From Rhodanobacter denitrificans (GTDB taxonomy: Bacteria; Pseudomonadota; Gammaproteobacteria; Xanthomonadales; Rhodanobacteraceae), in contig NC_020541.1 in assembly GCF_000230695.2 (NCBI RefSeq), forward strand, positions 3,100,001-3,164,000: a DNA stretch of 64,000 bases, written 5' to 3'. The position numbers were made by a program, and so were the translations under genes. The notes under the pieces are model-generated. The model was given only the letters and a program-made list of their open reading frames with translations, had not been told where the DNA came from and ran no database searches. This document shows, piece after piece, positions 37,497 to 46,285 of the stretch. Each line of letters opens with the position of its first letter. Position 1 is the first letter of the stretch.

Positions 37497-38573
37497 TCAC
37501 TTGAGTTCACCCGACGACCGCAGCGCCGCCAGCGCCTCGCGCATCTGCGGGCTGTTGGCGATCGCGGTGATCTTGGCCGCGTACGCCGGGTCGGTCGCGT
37601 AGCCGCCGCGCACCAGTGCCCGCGCAAAGCCGGCGATGTTCTCGCCCTGACCCAGCGCCTGCGCATAACGCGGGCTGTCGGTCAGCAGGCGGGCATAATC
37701 GGAGAACGATTCCGATGGCGAGTCGTAGGCACGGAACTGGTCGCGACGGCGCACCGCCACGCCGCCCTCGTACTCCAGCGTGGGCACGCTGACCTTGTCG
37801 CCATCCCAGCTGCCGCCGGCCTTGATGCCGAACAGGTTGAAGCTGCTGCTACCGTCACGGTGGCTGGGCAGGTGCTTGCCCCAGCCGGTTTCCAGCGCCG
37901 CCTGCGCCAGCAGCGCGCGCACCGACACGCCCAACTGCTTCGCCGCCTGCTCGGCGTGCGGCGCCAGCGCGCGGACGAAACCCACCGGGTCGCCGCCCGG
38001 CAGCAGCTGCGCCGCGCTGCCGGCCGCCTCGAGCGCGCCCTGCGCCATGCGGTCCAGTGCCTGGCGCCATGCCGAGCCGGCGTCGGCGGTCGAGGGCATG
38101 GCCATGATGCCGGTACTGCCGGCCGCCTCGTCGGCCCCGTCAGCCGCGCCACCACCGGCGCCCAGTTGCAGCAGCGCGCGCACGTTGGCGTTGGCCACAT
38201 CGGCAGTGGGCAGCGGCAACCGCCCATGGGCATCGACGGCGGCCGTCGGCGGCTTGCCGCCCAGCTGGCGCACCAGCATCTTCGCGATGCCGAGGCCGTT
38301 GTTGCCGTTGGCCAAGCTCAGTGAGAGCTGCTGGTCGAACAGTTGGCGATAGGAGTCGACCTGCTCACTGCCGGCGAAGTCGCTGCCCATGCTGGTGTTG
38401 GCGTCGCGCATCGACTTCAGCATCATCTGGGTGAAGATCGCCTCGAACTGCTTCGCCACTGCCGGCAACGCACCCTTGCCGCCATCGCTGCGCGCTTGCG
38501 CGCGCAGTTGCTGGAAGCCGGACAGTTCGGTCCAGGTGTCGAGCGCGGGCGCGGGGCTGTTGGTCGGCGTCAT
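37497..38573 (-). CDS. flgJ: Rod-cap muramidase FlgJ
   Basis: 358-residue dual-domain protein. The N-terminal rod-capping part (FEAIFTQMMLKSMRDANT, SYRQLFDQQLSLSLANGNNGLGIAKML) is joined by an Ala/Gly linker to a C-terminal glucosaminidase domain (LLAQAALETGWGKHLP, catalytic Glu228; SFNLFGIKAGGSWDG; FRAYDSPSESFSDYARLL). The fusion is the gammaproteobacterial form. It is 15 bases after flgI. Confidence 0.96.
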   Translation of the reverse strand: MTPTNSPAPALDTWTELSGFQQLRAQARSDGGKGALPAVAKQFEAIFTQMMLKSMRDANTSMGSDFAGSEQVDSYRQLFDQQLSLSLANGNNGLGIAKMLVRQLGGKPPTAAVDAHGRLPLPTADVANANVRALLQLGAGGGAADGADEAAGSTGIMAMPSTADAGSAWRQALDRMAQGALEAAGSAAQLLPGGDPVGFVRALAPHAEQAAKQLGVSVRALLAQAALETGWGKHLPSHRDGSSSFNLFGIKAGGSWDGDKVSVPTLEYEGGVAVRRRDQFRAYDSPSESFSDYARLLTDSPRYAQALGQGENIAGFARALVRGGYATDPAYAAKITAIANSPQMREALAALRSSGELK

Positions 38574-38588
38574 GGTTCCGTCGCTCGG

Positions 38589-39812
38589 TCAGATCACCAC
38601 GAGGTCTGCATGAAGCGCGCCAGCCTGCTTCAGCGCCTGCAGGATCGAGATCAGGTCGCTCGGCGTGGCGCCGACCTGGTTCACCGCGCGCACGATGGTG
38701 TCCAGGCTCACGCCGGGGCCGAACTTGAACATGTGCGCGCCCTCTTCGCTGACCTGCACGCTGCTGCTGGGCACCACCGCGGTCTGCCCGCGGCCGAACG
38801 GCGCCGGCTGGCTGACCTGGGGCTGCTCGCTGATGGTGACCTGGATTGCGCCGTGCGCCACCGCGGCGGCGCTGACCCGCACGTCGGAACCGATCACCAC
38901 GGTGCCGGTGCGCGAGTTCACCACGATGCGCGCCGGGGCATCGCCCGGCTGCACGTCGAGGTTCTCGATCGCGCCCAGCCATGCCACTTTCTGCGCCGGA
39001 TCCTGCGGCCCGCGCACGGATACCGAGCCGCCGTCGAGCGGCTGCGCGGTGCCGGCGCCGTAGGCCCGGTTGACCGCCGTGGCGATCCGCGTGGCGGTGG
39101 TGAAGTCGGCGGTGTTGAGGTTCAGCATCAGGTCGCCGCCGCCGGCGAACGACGAGGGCACGATGCGCTCCACCGAGGCGCCGTTGGGGATGCGCCCGCT
39201 GGCGGAGATGTTCACCTGCACGCTGGAGCCGCTCTTGCCCTGCGCGCTGATGCCGCCGACTACCACGCTGCCCTGCGCCACCGCGTAGACGTTGCCGTCG
39301 GCGCCGCGCAACGGCGCCATCAGCAACTGGCCGCCGCGGATGCTCTTGGCGTTGCCGATCGAGGCGACGGTGACGTCGATGGTCTGGCCCGGCTTGGCGA
39401 ACGGCGGCAGATCCGCCGTCACCATCACCGCCGCGGCGTTCTTCAGCTGCGGCCGCGCGTTGGCCGGCACCGTGATGCCGAACTGCTGCAGCATGTTCTC
39501 CAGGCTCTGCGTGGTGAACGGCGCCTGCGTGGTCTGGTCGCCCGAGCCGTCCAGGCCCACCACCAGGCCGTAACCGATCAACTGGTTGCTGCGCACGCCC
39601 GCCACCTGCACCAGGTCGCGGATCTTGTCGGCATGGGCCGGGGCGATGGCGCCGAGCAGCAACACCAGTAATGCGGCGATAGCGCCCCTCCCCCTGCCTG
39701 CAGGGGGAGGCTGGGAGGGGGTAAAGCTTTTGATCTTCCGGCGAAGAGCACCCCACCCCAGCCATCCCCTGCAAGCAGGGGAGGGAGCAGAAATGCGCGG
39801 TGTGGTGTTCAT
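38589..39812 (-). CDS. flgI: Flagellar P-ring protein FlgI with repeat-derived N-terminus
   Basis: 407 residues. The mature P-ring protein ([20 protein letters not shown] to the end ALHADLVVI) is normal. The signal peptide hydrophobic core ([18 protein letters not shown], residues 44-61) is preceded by 43 residues instead of a few. Residues from about 8 to 43 are encoded by a repeat with inverted CCCTCCCC/GGGGAGGG ends. The frame is open, so the repeat has been absorbed into the leader. No ATG lies between the repeat and the hydrophobic core. Sec export is expected to work only if this long n-region is tolerated. Start overlaps the flgH stop by one base. Confidence 0.9.
   Translation of the reverse strand: MNTTPRISAPSPACRGWLGWGALRRKIKSFTPSQPPPAGRGRGAIAALLVLLLGAIAPAHADKIRDLVQVAGVRSNQLIGYGLVVGLDGSGDQTTQAPFTTQSLENMLQQFGITVPANARPQLKNAAAVMVTADLPPFAKPGQTIDVTVASIGNAKSIRGGQLLMAPLRGADGNVYAVAQGSVVVGGISAQGKSGSSVQVNISASGRIPNGASVERIVPSSFAGGGDLMLNLNTADFTTATRIATAVNRAYGAGTAQPLDGGSVSVRGPQDPAQKVAWLGAIENLDVQPGDAPARIVVNSRTGTVVIGSDVRVSAAAVAHGAIQVTISEQPQVSQPAPFGRGQTAVVPSSSVQVSEEGAHMFKFGPGVSLDTIVRAVNQVGATPSDLISILQALKQAGALHADLVVI
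39684..39790. repeat. Repeat inserted into the start of flgI
   Basis: About 107 bases whose ends are inverted copies: GCCCCTCCCCCTGCCTGCAG on the left, and CTGCAAGCAGGGGAGGG on the right, with a GGCTGGGAGGGG/CCCCACCCCAGCC inner pair around TAAAGCTTTTGATC. Repeats of this look are intergenic in xanthomonads and several betaproteobacteria. Here it lies inside a coding frame. Confidence 0.8.
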
Positions 39813-40492
39813 CAGAACGGCATCCACTTGGAATTGAAGAAGCGCGACAGCCAGCCGCGCGTGTTCGCGTCGGCCAGGGTGCCGCGGCCGGTGTAGCTGA
39901 TGCGCGCGTCGGCGACGCGGGTGGACGGCACCACGTTGTCCTGGCCGATGTCCTGCGGGCGCACGATGCCGGAGATGCGCACCAGCTCCTGGCCCTGGTT
40001 GATGGTCAGCCACTTCTCGCCGCGCACCAGCAGGTTGCCGTTGGCCAGGCGCTGCGCCACGGTGACGGTGATCTGCCCGGTGAGCTGGTTGCTCTGCGTG
40101 CTGGAACCGGCGCCGTCGAAGCTGCGCTTGCCGTCCAGCCCGATGTTTGCCACCTTGCCGCCGATCGACAGGTTCTGGCCAAGCACGGTGGGCGAGGCGA
40201 TGTTGGCCTTGTCGGTCTTGCTGGTGCTGGTGGTGGCCTTCTTGCTGGCCTGGGTGCTTTCCACCAGCGCCACAGTGAGGATGTCGCCGACGCGGTGCGC
40301 GCGCGGGTCGGCGAACAGCTCCATGTTCTGCTGGTCGTGGTAGATCGAGCCGTCGGCCTGCGCCGGCGCGATCTGCGCCGCGGGCGGCGGCGTCGGCGCC
40401 CACTCGGCATCGTCGTGCGCGCGCGGGCCGCTGGCGCAACCGGCCAGCAGGGCCAGCGCGCACAACGCAAAGGGATGGCGACGAACGGACAT
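39812..40492 (-). CDS. flgH: Flagellar L-ring lipoprotein FlgH
   Basis: 226-residue outer-membrane ring protein. A lipoprotein signal ends in LLAGC with the acylated Cys19. The FlgH body is clear: [81 protein letters not shown] is 12 bases after the flgG stop. Confidence 0.95.
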   Translation of the reverse strand: MSVRRHPFALCALALLAGCASGPRAHDDAEWAPTPPPAAQIAPAQADGSIYHDQQNMELFADPRAHRVGDILTVALVESTQASKKATTSTSKTDKANIASPTVLGQNLSIGGKVANIGLDGKRSFDGAGSSTQSNQLTGQITVTVAQRLANGNLLVRGEKWLTINQGQELVRISGIVRPQDIGQDNVVPSTRVADARISYTGRGTLADANTRGWLSRFFNSKWMPF

Positions 40493-40503
40493 CACGGCGC
40501 GCC

Positions 40504-41289
40504 TCAGGTCTTGTTGGTGAGGAACTGCAGCATCGAGTCGGCGGCGGACACCGCCTTGGAGTTCATCTCGTAGGTGCGCTGGGTCTCGATCATGTTGACC
40601 ATCTGCTCCACCACGTTGACGTTGGAGCTTTCCAGCGCGCCCTGCGCCAGCGTGCCCAGGCCGTTCAGGCCAGGCTGGCCGATCTGCGGCGAGCCGCTGG
40701 AGGCGGTTTCCAGGTAGAGGTTGTCGCCGTTCGGCTGCAGGCCGGCGGGGTTGATGAAGTCGGCCAGCTGCACGGTGCCGATCTGCTGCGTCGCGGCCTG
40801 CCCCGGCACGCTCACGCTGATGGTGCCGTCGCTGCCGATGGTGATGCTCTGCGCGTTGGCCGGTACGCTGATGGCCGGGTCGATCGCGTAGCCGTTGGCG
40901 GTGACGATCTGCCCGTTCTGGTCCATGTGCAGCGAGCCGTCGCGGGTATAGGCGATCGAGCCGTCGGGCATCGTCACCTGCAGGAAGCCGCGGCCTTGCA
41001 CGGCCACGTCCAGCGAGTTGCCGGTCTGCTCGATGTTGCCCTGGGTGAACAGCTTCTCGCTGCCGGCCACGCGCACGCCGGTGCCCAGCATCAGGCCGGA
41101 CGGCGCCTGGGTCTGCTCGGTGGTCTGGCCGCCGGGCTGGCGCAGGTTCTGGTAGACCAGGTCCTGGAACGAGGCGCGCGCGCTCTTGTAGCCGGTGGTG
41201 TTGGCGTTGGCGAGGTTGTTCGAGATCACGTCCATGCGCGTCTGCTGCGCATCGAGGCCGGTCTTGGCTACCCACAGGGATGAGAACAT
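40504..41289 (-). CDS. flgG: Distal rod protein FlgG
   Basis: 261 residues, the standard length. The start [37 protein letters not shown] and the end [34 protein letters not shown] are the rod signatures. It lies 50 bases after flgF. Confidence 0.97.
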   Translation of the reverse strand: MFSSLWVAKTGLDAQQTRMDVISNNLANANTTGYKSARASFQDLVYQNLRQPGGQTTEQTQAPSGLMLGTGVRVAGSEKLFTQGNIEQTGNSLDVAVQGRGFLQVTMPDGSIAYTRDGSLHMDQNGQIVTANGYAIDPAISVPANAQSITIGSDGTISVSVPGQAATQQIGTVQLADFINPAGLQPNGDNLYLETASSGSPQIGQPGLNGLGTLAQGALESSNVNVVEQMVNMIETQRTYEMNSKAVSAADSMLQFLTNKT

Positions 41290-41339
41290 GTCGATGGACT
41301 CCGTCTGGACGTCTGGATGTCTTTATGAAATTCGTGTGA

Positions 41340-42080
41340 TCAGGTCATCTGCAGCAATCGCGAGGCTGACTGCGCGTTCTCGTCGGCGCTGTGGATGGCG
41401 CGGATCTGCAGCTCGTACTGGCGCGAGAGCTGGATCATCTGCACCAGCGTCTGCGCCGGGTTGACGTTGCTGGATTCGAGCACGCCGGACTTCAGCGTCA
41501 CCGCGGGGTCGGCATCCGCCGTGGCGCCGCCGGCCAGGTGCATCAACCCGTCGCTGCCCAGCGCGAGCTGGTCGGCGGCCGGGTTGACCAGCTTGATGCG
41601 GCCGACCGCGGCGATCGTCTCCGGACCCTGCCCCATCGGCACCACCGACACCGTGCCGTCGGCGCCGATGTTCACGTGCGCGCTCTGCGGCACGCTGATC
41701 GGGCCGCCGTCGCCGAGCACCAGGTTGCCGCGGGCGTCGGTGAGCAGGCCGTCGGGGGTCAGCCGCAGCTCGCCGGCACGGGTATAGCCTTCGCTGCCGT
41801 CGGCGCCCTGCACCGCGATCCAGCCGGCGCCCTGCACCGCCACGTCCAGCTCGCGGCCGGTCTCGATCTGGCCGCCCTCGCGCAGGTCCACGCCCAGCCC
41901 CTGCGCCACGCCGTTGATCCGCGTGGGCAGGCCCGGACCCTGCACCGCCAGCGGCTGGAACGCCGACAGCTGCGCCTTGAAGCCGACCGTGTCGGCGTTG
42001 GCCAGGTTGTGCGCCACCTCCGACTGCCCGCGCATCATCTGCGTGGCGCCGGTCATGGCTACATAGAGCGAACGATCCAT
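41340..42080 (-). CDS. flgF: Proximal rod protein FlgF
   Basis: 246-residue rod protein. It begins MDRSLYVAMTGATQMMRGQSEVAHNLANADTVGF and ends SSNVNPAQTLVQMIQLSRQYELQIRAIH, the FlgF pattern. A 146-base gap holding an inverted repeat separates it from flgE. Confidence 0.96.
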   Translation of the reverse strand: MDRSLYVAMTGATQMMRGQSEVAHNLANADTVGFKAQLSAFQPLAVQGPGLPTRINGVAQGLGVDLREGGQIETGRELDVAVQGAGWIAVQGADGSEGYTRAGELRLTPDGLLTDARGNLVLGDGGPISVPQSAHVNIGADGTVSVVPMGQGPETIAAVGRIKLVNPAADQLALGSDGLMHLAGGATADADPAVTLKSGVLESSNVNPAQTLVQMIQLSRQYELQIRAIHSADENAQSASRLLQMT

Positions 42081-42105
42081 GGAAAACCTCGAATGGTTTT
42101 AACTC

Positions 42106-42228
42106 GTCATTCCGGTGCAGGCGGAATCCAGCGTGTTGCCTTGACGTTGTGTCCCGGCTTCCGCCGGGACGGCTCTTTCACTGGATCCCGGCCTGCGCCG
42201 GGATGACCTCACGCATTCGCGTGAGGTC
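42106..42228. repeat. Inverted repeat and hairpin between flgE and flgF
   Basis: TCATTCCGGTGCAGGCGGAATCCAG pairs with CTGGATCCCGGCCTGCGCCGGGATGA about 50 bases away, a widely found repeat unit. The unit at 42181-42205 is itself palindromic. Next to it is a perfect 10-base hairpin GACCTCACGC-ATTC-GCGTGAGGTC (42205-42228) that overlaps the flgE stop. Confidence 0.75.
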
Positions 42229-43450
42229 AATTGCGGATGTTGATGATGGTCTGGGTCAGCTGGTTGTCGGTGGAGATCACCTGCGCGTTGGCCTGGTAGT
42301 TGCGCTGCGCCTTGATCATGTTGACCAGCTGCGCGGTGAGGTCGGCGGTGTTGGAGGCCTCCAGCGCACCGGCCTGCACGCTGCCGAAGGTGCCGTTGCC
42401 GGCCGCGCCCATCACCGGCGTACCGGAATCGTAGGAAGCGGCCCAGTTGGTGTTGTCCAGCTGGCGCAGGCCCTGTTCGTTGGAGAACTGCGCCAGCGCG
42501 AGCTGGCCGAGCGCGGTGGTCTGCCCGTTGGAATACTTGGCCTGCACCACGCCCTCGCGCGACACGTCGATGCTGGACAGGATGCCGGTCGGATAGCCGT
42601 CCGGATTGATCGCGCTGGCCGCGTAGGCGTTGCCGAACTGGGTGGCCTTGCTCATGTCCAGGCTGAGCTGCATCGGGTCGGCGCCGGGGCTGACCGACAC
42701 CGCCGGGAAACTCAGCTTGCCGTTGGCTGGCGCGACCAGTGCGCCGCTGCTGTTGAAGGTCAGCTGCTGCGACGCGCCGGTCGACGTGCCGTCGATATAC
42801 AGGCTCGCGTTCCACACGTTGGCAGCGGCACCCTTGACGAAATAGACCACGCCGTTGTGGGTGGCGCCGAGCGAATCGTAGGCCGTGAACGGCGTGGCCT
42901 GGTTGTAGCTGGACGGGTCGTTGAGCGGGTCGAAGGCGGTGGCCGGCGGCGTGGCGTCCGACGGCAGGTTCAGTGACATCTGCACGGTACCGGTGGCCTT
43001 GGCCGCGTTCTGCGCGGTGAGCAACTGCAGGTCGGTCAGCGTGCTGTTGTCGAAACCGCCGTTGGCGACCGGCGGGAACACCTGCAGGCGCTGGCCGTTG
43101 GCATTCATCACGTAGCCGTTCTGGTCCTTCTGGAACGCGCCGGCGCGGGTGTAGGAAAAGCCCTTGCCGTCGCGCACGGTGAAGAAGCCGTCGCCGCTGA
43201 TGGCGAAATCCAGGCTGTTGTTGGTGGTCTCGACGCTGCCGGCGGTGAATTGCTGCGCCACGTTGGTCAGCCGCACGCCGCTGCCGGTCTGGCTGGAGCT
43301 GAGGTTGGGGCCGGCGGCGTTGAACAGCTCGGCGAACTGCGTACGCGAGCCCTTGAAGCCGGTGGTGGCGGTGTTGGCGATGTTGTTGGCGGTAACCTCC
43401 AGATCCTTCGAGGCTGCGTTGAGACCGCTCAAGGCAATGTTGAAAGCCAT
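42227..43450 (-). CDS. flgE: Flagellar hook protein FlgE
   Basis: 407-residue hook subunit. It has the rod/hook start (ALSGLNAASKDLEVTANNIANTATTGFKGSRT) and the C-terminal EASNTADLTAQLVNMIKAQRNYQANAQVISTDNQLTQTI. The middle FlgE D1/D2 domains are present and of common size. A 36-base gap follows flgD. Confidence 0.97.
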   Translation of the reverse strand: MAFNIALSGLNAASKDLEVTANNIANTATTGFKGSRTQFAELFNAAGPNLSSSQTGSGVRLTNVAQQFTAGSVETTNNSLDFAISGDGFFTVRDGKGFSYTRAGAFQKDQNGYVMNANGQRLQVFPPVANGGFDNSTLTDLQLLTAQNAAKATGTVQMSLNLPSDATPPATAFDPLNDPSSYNQATPFTAYDSLGATHNGVVYFVKGAAANVWNASLYIDGTSTGASQQLTFNSSGALVAPANGKLSFPAVSVSPGADPMQLSLDMSKATQFGNAYAASAINPDGYPTGILSSIDVSREGVVQAKYSNGQTTALGQLALAQFSNEQGLRQLDNTNWAASYDSGTPVMGAAGNGTFGSVQAGALEASNTADLTAQLVNMIKAQRNYQANAQVISTDNQLTQTIINIRN

Positions 43451-43486
43451 CGGATAATTCCTCTGTGTTGAAGCCCCGCGGGGCCG

Positions 43487-44134
43487 TCAGTTGATCTGCG
43501 CGACCTGGCTCAGCAGGGCACCGCCAAAACCGTCCACATCCAGGTAGGTACCGTCGCTGCCGGTCATGCCCACGCCGGTGACCTTGCCGCTGACGTAGGT
43601 GGCCACGGCGGTATCGCCGGCCTGCGCCGCCAGGCCGTAGGTGCCAGCCGGCAGCGCCTGGCCGCCGTCGCCGGTGCCGTCCCAGTGGAAACGCGCCAGC
43701 CCAGCCGGCGGCGTGCCAAGGCTGATCGTGCGCAGCACGTTGCCGTGCGTGTCGCTGATCTTCACCAGCACCTGGCCGCCGCCGTCGGGCACGTTCACCG
43801 CGCCGTCCAGGCCGCCGTCGCGCAGCGTGCCGGCCGCGGACGGCACCACCACGCTGCGCCCCACCATGCCGCTGGCCTGCAGGATCTGGTTGCCCTGCAG
43901 CGCGGCACTCAGGCCGTCGAACGAGCTCTGCAGCGCCTGCGTCGCCGAGACCTGGCTGATCTGCGCCAGCTGGCTGACCATCTGCGACGAATCCATCGGC
44001 TTGGTCGGATCCTGGTTGCGCATCTGCTGCGTCAGCAGGCTGAGGAAATCGGCCTGGCTCAAGGTCTTGTCCTTGCCCACGCTGGCCGCTTGGCCGGCGC
44101 TGGCACCCACGTTGGAAACATTCATGCCGCTCAT
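43487..44134 (-). CDS. flgD: Hook cap protein FlgD
   Basis: 215-residue hook-capping protein. FlgD N-terminal motif LSQADFLSLLTQQMRNQDPTKPMDSSQMVSQLAQIS is present, and the C-terminal part holds the Ig-like FlgD domain with QVLVKISDTHGNVLRTI and GLARFHWDGTGDGGQALPAGTY. A second ATG (MNVSNV) three codons on is possible. It is 25 bases after flgC. Confidence 0.96.
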   Translation of the reverse strand: MSGMNVSNVGASAGQAASVGKDKTLSQADFLSLLTQQMRNQDPTKPMDSSQMVSQLAQISQVSATQALQSSFDGLSAALQGNQILQASGMVGRSVVVPSAAGTLRDGGLDGAVNVPDGGGQVLVKISDTHGNVLRTISLGTPPAGLARFHWDGTGDGGQALPAGTYGLAAQAGDTAVATYVSGKVTGVGMTGSDGTYLDVDGFGGALLSQVAQIN

Positions 44135-44159
44135 GCCGTCTGCCTCATGGTTCGCCGCC

Positions 44160-44576
44160 TCACTTGCCCAGGTCCAGCGTCTTCTGCATCAGCTGGCGGG
44201 TGGAATTCATCACCTCGACGTTGTTCTGGTACGAGCGCGAGGCGGAGATCATGTTGACCAGCTCGTCCACCGGGTTGACGTTGCTGCTGTAGACGTAGCC
44301 GTCGGCGTCGGCCAGCGGGTTGCCGGGTTCGTAGCGGCTGGGGATCGCCGCCTGGCTCTCGGTGACGCCGAGCACCTGCACGCCTTCGCCCGGCGCATCG
44401 CTGCCGTCCAGCCGGCTCTTCACCGCGGCGAACAGCGGTTCGCGTGCGCGATAGGCCGCTTCCGGCGTGGTCGCCACGCTGTCGGCGTTGGCGAGGTTGC
44501 TGGCTACCGTGTTCAGGCGCAGCGACTGTGCCGCCATGCCGGAACCGGCGACGTTGAAGATCGAGAAGAGCGACAT
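44160..44576 (-). CDS. flgC: Proximal rod protein FlgC
   Basis: 138-residue rod protein. It has GSGMAAQSLRLNTVASNLANADS at the start and SSNVNPVDELVNMISASRSYQNNVEVMNSTRQLM at the end. The start overlaps the flgB stop by one base. Confidence 0.97.
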   Translation of the reverse strand: MSLFSIFNVAGSGMAAQSLRLNTVASNLANADSVATTPEAAYRAREPLFAAVKSRLDGSDAPGEGVQVLGVTESQAAIPSRYEPGNPLADADGYVYSSNVNPVDELVNMISASRSYQNNVEVMNSTRQLMQKTLDLGK

Positions 44577-44980
44577 CAGACCTGGCCTCCGGTGATGGCG
44601 GTGCGCAGCATGCGGATCTGTGCGGTGATGAAGGACAGGCTGGCCTGGTAGTGCACGCCGTTGGCGGCAAAGGCGGCCTGTTCGGCCTGCGCATCGACGG
44701 TATTGCCGTCCATGCTCGGCTGGGTCGGCACGCGGTAGGCGAGCGCGCCGTCCGCCGCCGGCCCGGCCGTGCCGATCTGGCCGGCGGCCGTGGTCTGCAG
44801 CGGCAAACTGCCGGCGCCGCCGCTGGCGTCCGCCAGCACCTTGCGGAAGTCGACATCGCGGGCGAGATAGCCCGGCGTATCGGCATTGGCCAGGTTGTTG
44901 GCGAGCACTTCGGTACGGCGCTGCCACAGGTCCAGTGCCTGGGTATGTATGCCGAACAGGTTGTCAGTGGTCAGGGACAT
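44576..44980 (-). CDS. flgB: Proximal rod protein FlgB
   Basis: 134-residue rod protein. QALDLWQRRTEVLANNLANADTPGYLARDVDFRKVL is the FlgB signature; the C-terminus is MLRTAITGGQV. First gene of the flgBCDEFGHIJKL operon. A sigma-54 site lies about 40 bases before the ATG. Confidence 0.97.
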   Translation of the reverse strand: MSLTTDNLFGIHTQALDLWQRRTEVLANNLANADTPGYLARDVDFRKVLADASGGAGSLPLQTTAAGQIGTAGPAADGALAYRVPTQPSMDGNTVDAQAEQAAFAANGVHYQASLSFITAQIRMLRTAITGGQV

Positions 44981-45018
44981 CGCTTCGCTCCGCGTGCAGT
45001 TGCCGCACGGAGCTGGAG

Positions 45019-45033
45019 GCAATTTGCATGCCA
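45019..45033 (-). promoter_or_regulatory. Sigma-54 promoter of the flgB operon
   Basis: On the minus strand TGGCAT, five bases (GCAAA), TTGC, a strong -24/-12 element. It lies in the 170-base gap between cheV and flgB and should drive flgBCDEFGHIJKL under FleQ. Confidence 0.85.
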
Positions 45034-45150
45034 CCACGGGGAGAAGCGTTGCTGCAGCTGGGCTGGCGCGGCAACACCGGCAACGCCACGAAAGCGGCAT
45101 CGGCGAAAAGACGGATTGTTGACGCTGCCCCTGCCGGGCCGCGGCGGACG

Positions 45151-46089
45151 TCAGCCCGCCGGCGGTTCCGCCGGCTCCGGCAACAGCTCCAGCACCGCCT
45201 GCGCCAGCAGGTCCGGCTGGAACTTGGCGACGAAACCGTCGGCCTTGACCTCTTTCACCATCGCCTCGTTGAAGATGCCGCTGAGCGAACTGTGCAGCAC
45301 CACCTTGAGCTGGCGCAGGCCCGGCGCCTCGCGGATCGCGCGGGTCAGCGCGTAGCCGTCCAGCCGTGGCATCTCGATGTCCGACACCACCAGCCTGACC
45401 CCGTTGGCGGGGTCGCCCACGGCGAGTTCCTGCAGGCGCTCGAGCGCCTCGCGGCCATCCGTCGCCACCACGCACTCGATGTTCATCTGCTTGAACAGGC
45501 CGACCAGCCGGCGGCGGGCGATCAGCGAATCGTCCACCACCATCACCCGCCGCGGCGACAGCGCGCGGGTGTCGGCGGCGCGCTGCATCTGCACGGACAG
45601 CTCGGCCGGCGCGGCGTCGATGCTGGCCAGCACATGCTCCACGTCGACCACCGCCATCAGCGCGCCGTCGATGCGGGTTACCGCGTTGACCCGCGCGCCG
45701 AAGCCCAGGTTGCTCGGCGGCGCCACCAGCGTTTCGCCCGCGCACTGCACCATGCGCTGCAGGTCCGCCACCAGGAAGCCCTGCACCGAGCGGCTGAACT
45801 CGGTCACCATCAGGTGCGCCGATGCCACCTCGCGCAGCGGCGCGTAGCCCAGCGCGGCGGCCAGGTCGATCACCGGAATGGTCTGCCCGCGGTAGTCGCA
45901 GCTGCCGGCCAGCAAGGCGTGCACGCCCGGCATGCGCTCCAGCGGCGGGCGGCGCAACACCTCGCGCACCTTGAACACGTTGATGCCGAACAGTTGCTCG
46001 TCGCCCAGCCGGAACAGCAGCATCGCCACGCGGTTGTGCCCGGCCAGTCGGGTGTGCTGCTCCACTTTTTCCAGCAACGTGCCGCCCAT
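45151..46089 (-). CDS. cheV: Chemotaxis protein CheV (CheW-receiver fusion)
   Basis: 312-residue CheW domain (MLLFRLGDEQLFGINVFKVREVL, GSCDYRGQTIPVIDLAAALG) fused to a receiver domain with Asp186-Asp187, phospho-site Asp237 (VVSDIEMPRLDG) and Lys at VAKFQP. CheV couples receptors to CheA and tunes adaptation. Its own FliA site lies upstream. It ends about 170 bases before flgB and is divergent from the soluble receptor. The Thr after the last beta strand is replaced by Ser (LHSSL). Confidence 0.95.
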   Translation of the reverse strand: MGGTLLEKVEQHTRLAGHNRVAMLLFRLGDEQLFGINVFKVREVLRRPPLERMPGVHALLAGSCDYRGQTIPVIDLAAALGYAPLREVASAHLMVTEFSRSVQGFLVADLQRMVQCAGETLVAPPSNLGFGARVNAVTRIDGALMAVVDVEHVLASIDAAPAELSVQMQRAADTRALSPRRVMVVDDSLIARRRLVGLFKQMNIECVVATDGREALERLQELAVGDPANGVRLVVSDIEMPRLDGYALTRAIREAPGLRQLKVVLHSSLSGIFNEAMVKEVKADGFVAKFQPDLLAQAVLELLPEPAEPPAG

Positions 46090-46135
46090 GCGGTCTCCTC
46101 GGGTGGGTTGCCGCCGTGGCGGCCGTACGCGGTGG

Positions 46136-46162
46136 CTATCGGCCGTGGCCCGCCGAGCTTGA
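46136..46162 (-). promoter_or_regulatory. Sigma-28 (FliA) promoter of cheV
   Basis: On the minus strand TCAAGCTC, 11 bases, GCCGATAG: -10 with one mismatch, exact spacer. The -10 is 47 bases before the cheV ATG. Confidence 0.75.
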
Positions 46163-46196
46163 GCGGCGCCGGCGAAGGGGCCGCCATGCCCTGGGC

Positions 46197-46211
46197 TGGC
46201 ATGCGACTTGC
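46197..46211 (+). promoter_or_regulatory. Sigma-54 promoter of the receptor-flgA operon
   Basis: TGGCAT, five bases (GCGAC), TTGC. It is nearly identical to the flgB site and 75 bases before the receptor ATG. It lies just upstream of the sigma-28 site. Confidence 0.8.
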
Positions 46212-46215
46212 TTCC

Positions 46216-46242
46216 TCAAGTTTCGAAGGTTGTTGTCGATGC
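46216..46242 (+). promoter_or_regulatory. Sigma-28 (FliA) promoter of the soluble receptor
   Basis: TCAAGTTT, 11 bases, GTCGATGC. The -35 is identical to that of fliC. It starts five bases after the sigma-54 -12 element, so transcription can begin by either factor. Confidence 0.65.
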
Positions 46243-46285
46243 AGCGATTGCACTCCCGCGCCATAACCAAGGTGATCTCCGCCCC

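Noticed and set aside
46208..46285. TTG start 26 codons before the soluble receptor
   Set aside because: It overlaps the sigma-54 -12 element; the ATG at MSLIWN fits the receptor length.
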